A stretch of DNA of 64,000 nt. Source: Lachnospiraceae bacterium. GTDB taxonomy: Bacteria > Bacillota > Clostridia > Lachnospirales > Lachnospiraceae. Within the stretch, counting starts at the first letter, position 1; each line of letters begins with the position of its first letter. The notes below the pieces were generated by a model that saw nothing but the letters and a program-made list of their open reading frames with translations, was not told the origin of the DNA and searched no databases. The stretch lies in assembly GCA_017556805.1 (NCBI GenBank), contig JAFYMC010000034.1, positions 124,001-188,000 on the forward strand, in the 5' to 3' direction. Shown piece by piece: positions 43,574 through 52,700 of the stretch. The position numbers and the translations under genes are program-made.

Positions 43574-45424
43574 ATGAAAAAAGAGAAACAGGAAGATACA
43601 CTACAGGTAACGCGGTACGGGGTCGTCTCTAATGCGTGTTATCTGTTAAAGGAAACGATAAAATGTTACCCGTTTCTGTTGGTATTGTGTGCTATTTCTG
43701 TTGTAATAGGAATTGTAATTCCGGTGATTACCACCTTTTTGCCCAAAATCGTGATTGAACAGATTACAACGGGAGCGGAAATAAAGGAAATTCTGCTTGT
43801 AACTGTAATCGGAACCGGTTTACTGGCTTTGTTCGCCGGAGGCAAAGTGTTTATTGAAAAACTGTTGTATTTTCAAAAGTTTCGCATGAATACTCACTAT
43901 ACGGAACTGGTGACCATAAAAGGAATGACGGCGGATTATTGTCATCAGGAGAACGAATGGTTCCGGAAATTACATACGGAGAGTGCAGGGGCATGTAACG
44001 GAAACTATTCCCCTATGGTTCTGGTTTACGATGTTGGAATCGGGATGTGCACGAGTGTCTTGGGCTTCGCTTTGTACTTCGGAATTTTGGCGAGACTGAG
44101 CATAGGTCTGGTGCTGTTTTTGATTGTGGTGACAGTGTGCAGCTGTATTTTGAACCATAAGGCGATACGGTGGACAGAGAGACACCGGGAGGAAAAGGTA
44201 CGGTATCAGCAACGGACGGATTATCTGGCATGGGTATCCGGGGATGTAAAGTTCGCAAAGGATATTCGCTTGTATCGTATGAACGAGTGGCTTTCGGATG
44301 TGTATCGTAAAAATGTAGAAGGACTAAACGGCTGGTACCGCCGATATACAAAGACGGTGTTCGGTGTTGCGGCAGGGGATTCCGTATTGGCATTGGTACG
44401 GGAAATCGTGGCGTATGCGTATTTACTGTATTTGGTAATTGCGGAAGATATGAGTGTAGCGGATTTTGTACTTTACTTCGGTGTGATTGCGGGATTTTCC
44501 GCATGGCTGTCCGGATTGTTCGGACAGGTAACGGCTTTGTCCCGTATCAGCAGTTCCGTAAATTATGTACGCACTTTTTTTGAATATCCGGATACTTATA
44601 TGCGGGAAGGAGGAAGAGCACTTCCGGAAAACTCTGGGGGACCGAAGGAATTGTCTCTTTGTAATGTAAGTTATCGTTATGAGGGAGCGGAGAAGGACAC
44701 CCTGTCCGGTCTTACTTTGACGGTTGCACCGAAGGAGCATCTGGCCATTGTGGGGTTAAACGGTGCGGGAAAGACCACTCTTGTAAAGCTTTTGTGCGGA
44801 CTGACAGATCCGACAGAAGGCTGTGTATGTTTTGACGGTGTGGATGTAAGGGAGTATAACCGAGACGATTATTATGAAATGTTTTCCGCGGTATTTCAGC
44901 AGTTTTCCTTGCTACCGGTGACCTTTGCCGAGGCAGTGGCAGAAGAAGAATCGGCAAAGATTGACCGGGAACGGGTGGAAGCGTGCCTGAAAACAGCGGG
45001 ACTTTGGGAGAAGATTGCTTCTCTCCCGAAGGGCATAGACAGTGAATACAGTAGGGCGGTGAATGATGAGGGGACGGAGCTTTCCGGCGGTCAGATTCAA
45101 AAGATGTTGCTGGCAAGAGCCTTGTACCGGAAGGCGCCTTTTATGATACTGGATGAACCTACTGCGGCATTAGATCCCATTGCAGAAAGTAAGTTGTACG
45201 AGACGTATCATGAAGTGATGAAGGATTGTTCCACTGTATTTATTTCCCATCGGTTGGCATCCACACGGTTCTGCGACCGCATTGTGCTGATGGAAGACGG
45301 TAACATTATTGAAGAAGGAACTCATGACGAGCTTCTTGCGAAGCAGGGAAGATATTATGAACTGTATGAGACCCAGGCGAAGTACTATAGGGAACACCTT
45401 ATGGAAGGAGGTGGGTCCGAATGA
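43574..45424 (+). CDS. ABC exporter half-transporter, first of a pair
   Basis: A 616-residue type I exporter with an N-terminal six-helix domain (about 30-340) and a C-terminal ATPase. Walker A is GLNGAGKTT (about 394), Q-loop VFQQFS, signature ELSGGQ (about 501), Walker B MILDEPTAALDP with the catalytic glutamate, and H-loop ISHRLAS. There is no C39 peptidase domain, so peptide processing is not implied. It overlaps the next ABC gene by four bases (ATGA), which argues for a heterodimer. Both sites look catalytically competent. Possible cargo: drugs, lipids or peptides. Confidence 0.92.
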   Translation: MKKEKQEDTLQVTRYGVVSNACYLLKETIKCYPFLLVLCAISVVIGIVIPVITTFLPKIVIEQITTGAEIKEILLVTVIGTGLLALFAGGKVFIEKLLYFQKFRMNTHYTELVTIKGMTADYCHQENEWFRKLHTESAGACNGNYSPMVLVYDVGIGMCTSVLGFALYFGILARLSIGLVLFLIVVTVCSCILNHKAIRWTERHREEKVRYQQRTDYLAWVSGDVKFAKDIRLYRMNEWLSDVYRKNVEGLNGWYRRYTKTVFGVAAGDSVLALVREIVAYAYLLYLVIAEDMSVADFVLYFGVIAGFSAWLSGLFGQVTALSRISSSVNYVRTFFEYPDTYMREGGRALPENSGGPKELSLCNVSYRYEGAEKDTLSGLTLTVAPKEHLAIVGLNGAGKTTLVKLLCGLTDPTEGCVCFDGVDVREYNRDDYYEMFSAVFQQFSLLPVTFAEAVAEEESAKIDRERVEACLKTAGLWEKIASLPKGIDSEYSRAVNDEGTELSGGQIQKMLLARALYRKAPFMILDEPTAALDPIAESKLYETYHEVMKDCSTVFISHRLASTRFCDRIVLMEDGNIIEEGTHDELLAKQGRYYELYETQAKYYREHLMEGGGSE

Positions 45425-47286
45425 AAGACAGACTTACCTTAAAGGAGCGTATTAAAATCACCGGACGAGGCATCGGGATTTTACGAAAGTATTGTCCGGG
45501 GCTTGCCGGAGGGAAAGCGGTATCGGCAATACTGGCGGCAGTGCAACCGTTGCTTTCCGTATGGCTTTCCGCAATGATTATCAATGAACTGGCGGGAGAA
45601 CGGCGGGGAAACTATATCGCAGCTTATGTGGCGGCGGTAGTCCTTTGCAATTTCTTATTACTTCTTATCAAAAGCATGGTAGACCGGGTGACGGAGGAAA
45701 AGGAAGCTCAGATGTGGAATTTCTTCGGAATGGTTTTTGCGGATAAGGCTATGAGTATGGATTATGCGGATTTGGAAGATACTAAGGTGTTACAGCAAAA
45801 ACAGGAGGCATCGGAAAATCTGCTTATGTTCGGAAACGGCTTGGGACAGCTTGTGTGGGGCATGAACAGTCTGGTAAATGCCACAGTGAGTATTGTACTT
45901 TCTGTATCTCTTACGGTCACCTTGTTTTTATCCGACACGGGAACAAAGTGGATGGATTCGCATCTTTGGATTGTGGGAATCGGTGGTTGTGTACTGATTG
46001 GTGGTATGGCAAACGCCAAAGCGACACGAAAGGAAAACGCTGTATTTGAAACGTGGTGTAAGGAGACGGTATGGTTTAACCGGACATTCGTGTTTTACGA
46101 GCATGAACTTGCGAAATCTCCGGAGCGGGCAAAGGATGTAAGAATTTATCGTCAGCATAAAGCGGCAAAGCGGGCTTTTCGTGAGATGAAAAAACGGGAT
46201 GAAGCTGTGGGAGGTCTTCTGCGTGCTATGGCGACGTATCCGGCACTGGCAGCGGTGGTGGTCGGCGTAGGCACGGTAGTATGCTGGGTGTTTGTTGTGC
46301 TCAAAGCTTCTCTGGGAGCCTTCGGTGTGGGAAGTATTGTGCAGTATATCGGAGCTTTGGGAAAGCTTAGTACCGGCGTGCAGGATATGATGTTTGTACT
46401 GGCGGACAACGAAGTCTATTGCAGACATTTACGGGGCTTGTATGCGTATCTGGATATTCCGAACCGTAAGGAAGAGGGAACCCTGACTGTGGACATGAAC
46501 GCTCTTTGTAACGGAAGCAAGGAGAACGGGTGCGAATATGAAATGGAGTTTTGTAATGTCAGCTTCCGGTATCCGGATGCGAAGGAGTATTCGTTACGGA
46601 ATCTTTCTTTGAAATTCAAACTCGGAAAGCGGCTGGCAATCGTCGGGAAAAACGGTTCCGGAAAGTCGACCTTTATCAAGCTTCTTTGCAGACTGTACGA
46701 CCCGACGGAGGGAGAGATACGGTTAAACGGTGTGGATATCCGAACGTATGATTACAGGGAATATTTACGAATCTTTTCCGTGGTATTCCAGGATTTTAAG
46801 CTGTTTTCTTTTTCGCTGGGACAAAATGTGGCAACCGCCATGGAGTACGACAGGGAAAAGGCAGAGCAGTGCCTTGCTAAGGCAGGGCTTTCGGAACGTT
46901 TGAAGAACATGCCGAAAGGATTGGATACTGCGCTGTATAAGGACTTTGAATCGGAAGGTGTGGAAATCTCCGGCGGCGAGGCGCAGAAAGTGGCACTGGC
47001 GCGGGCGTTGTATAAGGATGCTCCGATTGTCGTATTGGATGAACCGACGGCAGCGTTAGATCCGATAGCGGAAGCGGAGGTGTATACGAAGTTTAATGAA
47101 ATCATTGGGGACAAGACCGCTATCTATATCAGTCATCGGTTATCCTCCTGTAAGTTCTGTGATGAGATTGCCGTGTTTGATGAGGGCGCGGTGGTACAAC
47201 GGGGAAGTCATGAGGTGTTATTACAGGATAAGGGAGGACTGTACCATGAGCTTTGGACGGCACAGGCACAGTATTATGAAGGGTAA
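45421..47286 (+). CDS. ABC exporter half-transporter, second of a pair
   Basis: A 621-residue type I exporter with six N-terminal membrane segments and a C-terminal ATPase: Walker A GKNGSGKST (about 408), Q-loop VFQDFK, signature EISGGEAQK (about 516, Glu instead of the usual Gln), Walker B VVLDEPTAALDP and H-loop ISHRLSS. The altered signature is the main difference from its partner. Translation is coupled through the ATGA overlap, with a GGAGG in the end of the first gene. It is the last gene of the operon and is followed by a strong terminator. Confidence 0.92.
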   Translation: MKDRLTLKERIKITGRGIGILRKYCPGLAGGKAVSAILAAVQPLLSVWLSAMIINELAGERRGNYIAAYVAAVVLCNFLLLLIKSMVDRVTEEKEAQMWNFFGMVFADKAMSMDYADLEDTKVLQQKQEASENLLMFGNGLGQLVWGMNSLVNATVSIVLSVSLTVTLFLSDTGTKWMDSHLWIVGIGGCVLIGGMANAKATRKENAVFETWCKETVWFNRTFVFYEHELAKSPERAKDVRIYRQHKAAKRAFREMKKRDEAVGGLLRAMATYPALAAVVVGVGTVVCWVFVVLKASLGAFGVGSIVQYIGALGKLSTGVQDMMFVLADNEVYCRHLRGLYAYLDIPNRKEEGTLTVDMNALCNGSKENGCEYEMEFCNVSFRYPDAKEYSLRNLSLKFKLGKRLAIVGKNGSGKSTFIKLLCRLYDPTEGEIRLNGVDIRTYDYREYLRIFSVVFQDFKLFSFSLGQNVATAMEYDREKAEQCLAKAGLSERLKNMPKGLDTALYKDFESEGVEISGGEAQKVALARALYKDAPIVVLDEPTAALDPIAEAEVYTKFNEIIGDKTAIYISHRLSSCKFCDEIAVFDEGAVVQRGSHEVLLQDKGGLYHELWTAQAQYYEG

Positions 47287-47294
47287 GCAGACAG

Positions 47295-47329
47295 AAAAAA
47301 GCAGTGTAAGCATTTTACATTGCTTTTTT
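47295..47329 (+). terminator. Terminator of the MutS2-like/ABC operon
   Basis: A 15-bp stem (47295-47309 with 47315-47329, one wobble) ending in TTTTTT. The right arm also contains the TTGCTT -35 box of the next promoter. Confidence 0.9.
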
Positions 47330-47348
47330 CTTTGGATGTATGTAAAAT
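47320..47348 (+). promoter_or_regulatory. Promoter for the GH31 gene, overlapping a terminator
   Basis: TTGCTT (47320-47325), 17-bp spacer, TAAAAT (47343-47348). Confidence 0.65.
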
Positions 47349-47399
47349 GAGATGGAGGACAGAGTATATTCCTAAGGAAAACTATAAGGAGATGTGACC

Positions 47400-49409
47400 A
47401 TGATACAGAGATTCAGATTCGGAACACCGATAGAGACTTGTGCGGTAGTGGAGAACCTTCCCGTTGAGGAAGGCATGCTTCCGTTTTTTGATATGATTTA
47501 CAGCGGCGAGGAAGAGGATGTCACAAGCAGTGTGGAGTTTATTTACACGCTGAATGAAAAGGATATTGTTTACGGTCTGGGAGAACAGGTCCGCGGTATC
47601 AATAAGAGGGGATGGATTTATAAAAGTTGTAATGCGGATGACCCTCACCATCAGGAGGATACCAAATCTCTTTACGGTAGCCATAACTTCCTGATTGTTT
47701 CCGGAAAGGAACTGTTTGGTGTGTTCTTCGATTTTGCAGGAAATATCACCTTTGATGTGGGCTATACCAAACGTGATACGTTATGGATATCTCCGGAGGA
47801 TGTGTCCTTGGACGTGTATGTGATTACCGGAGAGAGCGAGAAGGATATTGTAAAGCAGTTCCGTAAGCTCATTGGACGGAGCTACATTGCACCGAGGTGG
47901 GCCTTTGGATACGGACAGAGCCGTTGGGGGTATAAGGATGCAAAGGATATCAGAGAAGTTGCGGAGGAGTATCGTAAGCGCGAGATTCCGATTGACAGCA
48001 TCTACATGGATATCGACTATATGGAGCGCTATAAGGACTTTACCATCGACGAAGAGGCTTTTCCGGAGTTTGAATCCTTTTGTGCCGAAATGAAGGATGC
48101 GGGCATTCACCTTGTGCCGATTATCGATGCGGGGGTAAAGATTGAGGCGGGCTATGATGTTTATGAAGAGGGTGTGAAGAACGACTATTTCTGCAAGGAT
48201 GCAAAGGGGAATGACTTTGTGGGAGCGGTTTGGCCGGGAAGAGTACATTTTCCGGATTTCTTAAAGTCTGAGACCAGAAAGTGGTTCGGAGAAAAGTATG
48301 CGTTTTTATTGGAGAAAGGAATCGACGGATTCTGGAACGATATGAACGAGCCTGCGATTTTCTATACGGAAGAACGTTTGGCAGCGGTGATGGAACGTAT
48401 CAGTGAGCTTAGTAAAGAAAATCTGGATGTGAACAGTTATTTTGAGTTTACGGGCTTGGTAGCCGGTATCGGAAACAATGTGGGAGACTATGAGACGTTT
48501 TTCCATGACATGGACGGAAAGAAGGTACCGCACAGCAAGGTGCACAATCTCTACGGCTACAATATGACAAAGGCAGCGGGAGAGGCCTTTGAAAAGCTGT
48601 CGCCTAAGAAGCGGATTCTTATGTTTTCCCGGTCTTCTTATATCGGTGCCCATCGATACGGCGGAATCTGGCAGGGAGATAATAAGTCCTGGTGGTCCCA
48701 TCTTTTGATGAATCTTCAGATGATGCCGGCACTGAATATGGCAGGCTTCCTTTACACGGGAGCGGATGTGGGAGGCTTTGGCAGTGATACCACGGAGGAT
48801 TTGATGTTACGGTGGTTGCAGCTTGCCGTGTTTACTCCTTTGATGCGAAATCATTCCAGCAGAGGAACCAGAGAACAGGAACTTTACCGGTTTGATAACT
48901 GTGATACCTGTAAGAAGATGATAGAGATTCGTTATGGTCTCATTCCGTATTTGTACAGTGAATATATGAAGGCGGTATTGTCGGATGAGATGATGTTCCG
49001 GCCGATAGCCTTTGATTTTCCGGAGGATGAGACAGCGAGAGGGGTGGAGGACCAGTTGCTTCTCGGCGACGAGCTTATGATAGCACCGGTGTATACCCAG
49101 AATGCTACGGGGCGTTATGTGTATTTGCCGGAGGAAATGATGCTGGTACGGATGCGGAGTCTGACGGATTATGAAACGGAGGTACTGGCAGCGGGGCATC
49201 ATTATGTAAAAGCAGAACTCTCTGAGCTGGTGTTCTTTATTCGTAAGGATAAGGCGATTCCGGTGGGGGGAGCGGCAATAAATACGGAGATGCTGGATAA
49301 CACTACTTTAACAATGCTTGGTTATGATACGGCAGAATATGAACTGTATGAGGATGACGGATACGCGAAGAAGTATGATATGGAATCCCATGTAAGAAAA
49401 CTTGGGTGA
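47400..49409 (+). CDS. Glycoside hydrolase family 31 alpha-glucosidase
   Basis: A 669-residue cytoplasmic enzyme (no signal peptide) with the GH31 barrel. The catalytic nucleophile is the first Asp in GFWNDMNEPA (about residue 313) and the acid/base Asp is in GIWQGDNKSWW (about 427). WAFGYGQSRWGY and IYMDIDYMERYKDF are further family motifs. Alpha-glucosidic oligosaccharides are likely substrates; other alpha-xylosidic or alpha-galactosidic ones cannot be excluded. I use the ATG at 47400 behind AAGGAG rather than the GTG two codons earlier. No sugar transporter is adjacent. Confidence 0.93.
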   Translation: MIQRFRFGTPIETCAVVENLPVEEGMLPFFDMIYSGEEEDVTSSVEFIYTLNEKDIVYGLGEQVRGINKRGWIYKSCNADDPHHQEDTKSLYGSHNFLIVSGKELFGVFFDFAGNITFDVGYTKRDTLWISPEDVSLDVYVITGESEKDIVKQFRKLIGRSYIAPRWAFGYGQSRWGYKDAKDIREVAEEYRKREIPIDSIYMDIDYMERYKDFTIDEEAFPEFESFCAEMKDAGIHLVPIIDAGVKIEAGYDVYEEGVKNDYFCKDAKGNDFVGAVWPGRVHFPDFLKSETRKWFGEKYAFLLEKGIDGFWNDMNEPAIFYTEERLAAVMERISELSKENLDVNSYFEFTGLVAGIGNNVGDYETFFHDMDGKKVPHSKVHNLYGYNMTKAAGEAFEKLSPKKRILMFSRSSYIGAHRYGGIWQGDNKSWWSHLLMNLQMMPALNMAGFLYTGADVGGFGSDTTEDLMLRWLQLAVFTPLMRNHSSRGTREQELYRFDNCDTCKKMIEIRYGLIPYLYSEYMKAVLSDEMMFRPIAFDFPEDETARGVEDQLLLGDELMIAPVYTQNATGRYVYLPEEMMLVRMRSLTDYETEVLAAGHHYVKAELSELVFFIRKDKAIPVGGAAINTEMLDNTTLTMLGYDTAEYELYEDDGYAKKYDMESHVRKLG

Positions 49410-49453
49410 TGAAGCCGCTTCTTTACAATGCGTATGTAGTGCAGAAAAGTGAT

Positions 49454-49475
49454 TGTATACAATTATACATTTTTT
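49454..49475 (+). terminator. Weak terminator after the GH31 gene
   Basis: TGTATA (49454-49459) with TATACA (49464-49469) and a TTTTTT run. The AT-only stem makes it weak. Confidence 0.5.
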
Positions 49476-49486
49476 GTTAAAAACAC

Positions 49487-49515
49487 TTGCACAATAGAAA
49501 ATCTTGGTGTATAAT
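49487..49515 (+). promoter_or_regulatory. Promoter for gdhA
   Basis: TTGCAC (49487-49492), 17-bp spacer, perfect TATAAT (49510-49515). The transcript would begin near 49522. Confidence 0.85.
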
Positions 49516-49524
49516 ATCGAAGAA

Positions 49525-49597
49525 GCACGGCGGTGAACCCCTTTTTTGGGAACGATAATCCGGGGGAAAGGCGCTAGGTGCACTATTTTTTCCCAGG
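49525..49597 (+). other. Structured gdhA leader
   Basis: GCACGGCG (49525-49532) can pair with 49572-49581 (two-base bulge, one G-T pair). GGGAAA (49564-49569) can pair with TTTCCC (49589-49594), flanked by CC/GG. These helices cross, so they form a pseudoknot or alternatives. The AAAGGAGAG ribosome site follows directly. No known riboswitch consensus recognised. Confidence 0.45.
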
Positions 49598-49616
49598 ACG
49601 AAAGGAGAGTTTTAAG

Positions 49617-50966
49617 ATGGGTTACGTTGATGAGGTAATCGAGTTAGTATCTAAGAAAAACGCTACCGAGCCGGAATTCCTTCAGACTGTAGAAGAGGTT
49701 TTATCTTCCCTGAAGCCGGTTGTAGACAAGAATGAGGCAACTTACAGAAAGGCAGCACTTCTTGAGAGAATGTGTGAGCCGGAGAGAGTAATTGAGTTCC
49801 GTGTTGCATGGGTTGATGACAATGGTCAGACTCAGGTAAACCGCGGTTATCGTGTACAGTTTAACGGTGCTATCGGACCGTACAAGGGAGGTTTACGTTT
49901 CCATCCGTCCGTAAACTTATCCATCATGAAGTTCCTCGGTTTTGAGCAGACCTTCAAGAACAGCTTAACGACTCTTCCGATGGGTGGTGCAAAGGGTGGT
50001 TCCGACTTTGACCCGCGCGGTAAGAGCGATGCCGAAATTATGAGATTCTGTCAGGCATTTATGACTGAGTTATATCGTCACATCGGTCCGGATGTTGACG
50101 TTCCGGCTGGTGATATCGGTGTAGGCGGACGTGAGATCGGTTATATGTACGGTCAGTACCGTCGCATCAGAGGCGCATTCGAGAACGGTACCTTAACCGG
50201 TAAGGGTCGCTCCTACGGTGGTTCCTTAATTCGTCCGGAAGCTACCGGCTTCGGCGCAGTTTACTATTTGTGTGAAGTATTAAAGCATGAGGGTGAGACC
50301 CTTGCAGGCAAGACCGTTTCCATTTCCGGTTTCGGTAACGTTGCTTGGGGCGCAGCTAAGAAGATTGCTGAGCTCGGCGGTAAGGCAGTTACCCTTTCCG
50401 GTCCGGACGGATACATCTATGATCCGGACGGTGTTGTAACCGAGGAGAAGATTAACTACCTTCTTGAGATGAGAAATTCCGGCCGTGATAAGGTTCAGGA
50501 TTACGCTGATAAGTTCGGTTGCCAGTTCTTCCCGGGCCAGAAGCCGTGGGGGCAGAAGGTTGATATCGTTATGCCGTGTGCAACCCAGAACGATGTAAAT
50601 CTTGATGAGGCTAAAAAGATTGTTGCGAACAACGTGAAGTACTACATCGAAGTAGCTAACATGCCGACCACCAACGAAGCTCTTAAGTTCTTAATGGAGC
50701 AGGATAATGTAATCGTAGCTCCGTCTAAGGCTGTAAATGCAGGTGGTGTACTTGTTTCCGGTCTCGAGATGAGCCAGAACAGTGAGAGATACAGCTGGAC
50801 CGCAGAAGAGGTTGATGCAAAGCTTCACCAGATTATGATCGGTATCCATGATTCTTCCGCTGCAGCAGCAGAGGAGTACGGTTTAGGCTACAATCTTGTT
50901 GCAGGTGCGAACATCGCAGGCTTCTTAAAGGTTGCGGATGCTATGCTTGCACAGGGCGTATTCTAA
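49617..50966 (+). CDS. gdhA: NADP-type glutamate dehydrogenase
   Basis: The enzyme interconverts 2-oxoglutarate plus ammonium and glutamate, and is a main ammonium-assimilation route in gut Clostridia. The 449-residue length, PYKGGLRFHPSVN, the catalytic lysine in LPMGGAKGGSDFDP (about residue 128) and the coenzyme motif SGFGNVAWGAAK (about 240) place it in the hexameric family. I choose the ATG at 49617 behind AAAGGAGAG; the frame stays open to a GTG at 49578 inside the structured leader. Codon use is strongly biased toward preferred codons, which suggests high expression. Confidence 0.95.
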   Translation: MGYVDEVIELVSKKNATEPEFLQTVEEVLSSLKPVVDKNEATYRKAALLERMCEPERVIEFRVAWVDDNGQTQVNRGYRVQFNGAIGPYKGGLRFHPSVNLSIMKFLGFEQTFKNSLTTLPMGGAKGGSDFDPRGKSDAEIMRFCQAFMTELYRHIGPDVDVPAGDIGVGGREIGYMYGQYRRIRGAFENGTLTGKGRSYGGSLIRPEATGFGAVYYLCEVLKHEGETLAGKTVSISGFGNVAWGAAKKIAELGGKAVTLSGPDGYIYDPDGVVTEEKINYLLEMRNSGRDKVQDYADKFGCQFFPGQKPWGQKVDIVMPCATQNDVNLDEAKKIVANNVKYYIEVANMPTTNEALKFLMEQDNVIVAPSKAVNAGGVLVSGLEMSQNSERYSWTAEEVDAKLHQIMIGIHDSSAAAAEEYGLGYNLVAGANIAGFLKVADAMLAQGVF

Positions 50967-50988
50967 GAAATACATAATGTGATTATTT

Positions 50989-51021
50989 GAAACTCCTGCG
51001 GAATTCCGCGGGAGTTTCTTT
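50989..51021 (+). terminator. Terminator after gdhA
   Basis: A 13-bp stem (50989-51001 with 51006-51018, one wobble), loop AATT, followed by TTT. Confidence 0.85.
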
Positions 51022-51153
51022 GCGTGACGGGAGTATGCTTTTTCTATTGTGAAAAATGATGCCGGAATGATGTAAAGATTCACAAGAGAGATGATATTTT
51101 TTTCGGGATAAATGTGAAAATGTGAAAATTTTCTCAAGGATTTACGCTAACAC

Positions 51154-51182
51154 TTGCAAAATTATATAATCTGTGCTATAGT
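51154..51182 (+). promoter_or_regulatory. Promoter for the DUF6465 gene
   Basis: TTGCAA (51154-51159), 17-bp spacer ending TGC, TATAGT (51177-51182). The TGn extension strengthens it. Confidence 0.75.
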
Positions 51183-51232
51183 CATTTTCGGAAAAGTTGC
51201 AATAACACATATTTCTTAACGGAGGATTGATT

Positions 51233-51619
51233 ATGGCAAAGAAAGCAACTGCTAAAAAGGTAGCAGAAGAAGTGAAGGAAATTAAGGTTTCTGCAGCAGA
51301 GGAAAAGGTGGCAGTAGAGACAGCACCGGTAGCTGAACCGGTGGTTAAGGAGAAGAAGGCAGCAAAGAAGCCGGCAACGAAGAAGGCAAGTACCGCAAAG
51401 ACCGAGACCAAGAAGGTTGAGAAGAAGGATGAAGTTTTTGTTCAGTTCGCAGGCGAGGAGTTTGTAGTAGAAGAAGTAATGGAAAAGGCAAAGGCTGCAT
51501 ATGTTGCGGAAGGACACAGAACATCTGCGATTAAGTCGGTTCGTTTATACATTAAGCCGGAAGAGCGTAAGGCATATTATGTAATTAACGATAAGGCTGC
51601 AGGCAGCATCGATCTGTAG
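51233..51619 (+). CDS. DUF6465-like protein with histone-like basic N-terminus
   Basis: A 128-residue protein. Residues 1-65 are almost only Lys, Ala, Glu, Thr and Val (KKATAKKVAEE, KKPATKKASTAK), like bacterial histone H1-type tails. Residues 66-128 form a compact domain (VFVQFAGEEFVVEEVMEKAK, RLYIKPEERKAYYVIND) that I recall as DUF6465 of Lachnospiraceae. Binding to nucleic acid is plausible from the tail but not shown. The ATG at 51233 lies behind ACGGAGG. It has its own promoter. Confidence 0.8.
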   Translation: MAKKATAKKVAEEVKEIKVSAAEEKVAVETAPVAEPVVKEKKAAKKPATKKASTAKTETKKVEKKDEVFVQFAGEEFVVEEVMEKAKAAYVAEGHRTSAIKSVRLYIKPEERKAYYVINDKAAGSIDL

Positions 51620-51668
51620 GATAATAAAAGATACAACGGTTAGGACGGAGGGCATAGGCTCTCCGTTC

Positions 51669-51724
51669 TTTGCGTGCTGGCGAAGTGCGTGGGTAAGCGC
51701 GAAAGCGCGTGGCCAGCACGCAAA
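51669..51724. repeat. Palindromic repeat element, copy B
   Basis: A perfect 13-bp inverted repeat (TTTGCGTGCTGGC at 51669-51681, complement at 51712-51724) encloses a small GCGC-GAAA-GCGC tetraloop hairpin. Its first 15 bases (from 51673) match those of copy A at 33989 in 13 positions. It lies between two genes and has no gene of its own. Confidence 0.65.
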
Positions 51725-51751
51725 ACAGTTGTAGGAAAGGATAAGGGAGCA

Positions 51752-52618
51752 TTGAAGAAAAGAAGCATATTTGTACTCGCGGGAGTACTGATGATACTTG
51801 CATCGGCGGGCTGTGGTGCGAAGGAGGAGAAGCAAAAGGAAGACGTGACTAAGGCACCGGTAGAGAGCGTAACCAAGGCTCCGGAAGAGGAATTGAAGCC
51901 GACGGAAGCGGCAGAGGGAACCGCACCGGTACAGGACGCGGAGGAGGATTCGTATGTGCTTTCGTTTACCGATAAGGATGAAACGGAAGAGGCAAAGGAG
52001 GGTGATGTGGTTTATTTTAAATCGGCGATACATTATCCGGTCTTTGCGGGAACGTATGCTGAAAATATGAATCGATTTGTAACTTCTTTGGTGGAGGCAT
52101 TTCGCGAGGAACTGCCGGATGCGTTAGAAAATGCGAAATTTGACTATGAAGAGTCGAAAGAGAATGAGTATGGGATGCAGATTTTTCCGGAGGCGGAAGA
52201 ACTTACGATAAGCTGTGTCTGGTCGAAAGAGCAGATGATGGTGCTGAAAGCGGAGTATTACAGTAATACGGGAGGTGCCCATCCGAATATGGCGTATAAA
52301 GCCTATGTGGTGGATTTGACGGACGGCTATAAGGAGACCTTTGAGAGTATGCTTCGTCCGTACGGAGTAACTACGGAAGAGGTGGTTGCGTTCGCGACAG
52401 AAAGGATTCGGGCGGAGCACGGAGAGGCGTTATTCCCGACGGATGACGAGGACTATTTGGAAGACTGGGTGTATTTGTTTACTCAGACGGAACAATGGTA
52501 TTTCAATGAAAACGGCCTTGTATTGTTTGCTAACCCATATGATATTGCTCCTTATGCGGCTGGAGTACTTGAATGCGAAATTTCTTATGAGGAATTAGAA
52601 CAAGGCTTGAAAAAATAG
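51752..52618 (+). CDS. Lipoprotein with DUF3298 (RsiV-type) domain
   Basis: I choose the TTG at 51752: it gives a signal peptide (KKRSIFVLAGVLMILASAGC) with lipobox ASAGC, whereas the longer frame from 51674 would begin inside a palindromic repeat. A Lys/Glu/Ala-rich linker (about 25-75) follows. The C-terminal 180 residues, with TGGAHPN, DLTDGYKETFESML and NPYDIAPYAAG, match DUF3298 as in RsiV, the lysozyme-sensing anti-sigma factor. There is no sigma-interaction domain or sigma gene nearby, so a free ligand-binding lipoprotein is more likely. Confidence 0.8.
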   Translation: MKKRSIFVLAGVLMILASAGCGAKEEKQKEDVTKAPVESVTKAPEEELKPTEAAEGTAPVQDAEEDSYVLSFTDKDETEEAKEGDVVYFKSAIHYPVFAGTYAENMNRFVTSLVEAFREELPDALENAKFDYEESKENEYGMQIFPEAEELTISCVWSKEQMMVLKAEYYSNTGGAHPNMAYKAYVVDLTDGYKETFESMLRPYGVTTEEVVAFATERIRAEHGEALFPTDDEDYLEDWVYLFTQTEQWYFNENGLVLFANPYDIAPYAAGVLECEISYEELEQGLKK

Positions 52619-52634
52619 TAAGATGTGCTATACT
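52607..52634 (+). promoter_or_regulatory. Promoter for mscL
   Basis: TTGAAA (52607-52612), 16-bp spacer ending TGC, TATACT (52629-52634). The -35 box lies inside the end of the lipoprotein gene. Confidence 0.7.
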
Positions 52635-52700
52635 GGATAGGTAGGAAAAAGTAAAGAATCCCGAGAATGAGGGATGGAAAGATTCTAAGGAGGAAACACT

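Noticed and set aside
51674..51751. N-terminal extension of the DUF3298 lipoprotein from an ATG at 51674.
   Set aside because: It is encoded by the palindromic repeat and would put 26 charged residues before the signal peptide.
51752..52618. Anti-sigma factor RsiV with lysozyme sensing.
   Set aside because: Only the DUF3298 part is present; there is no transmembrane anti-sigma domain and no sigma gene next to it.
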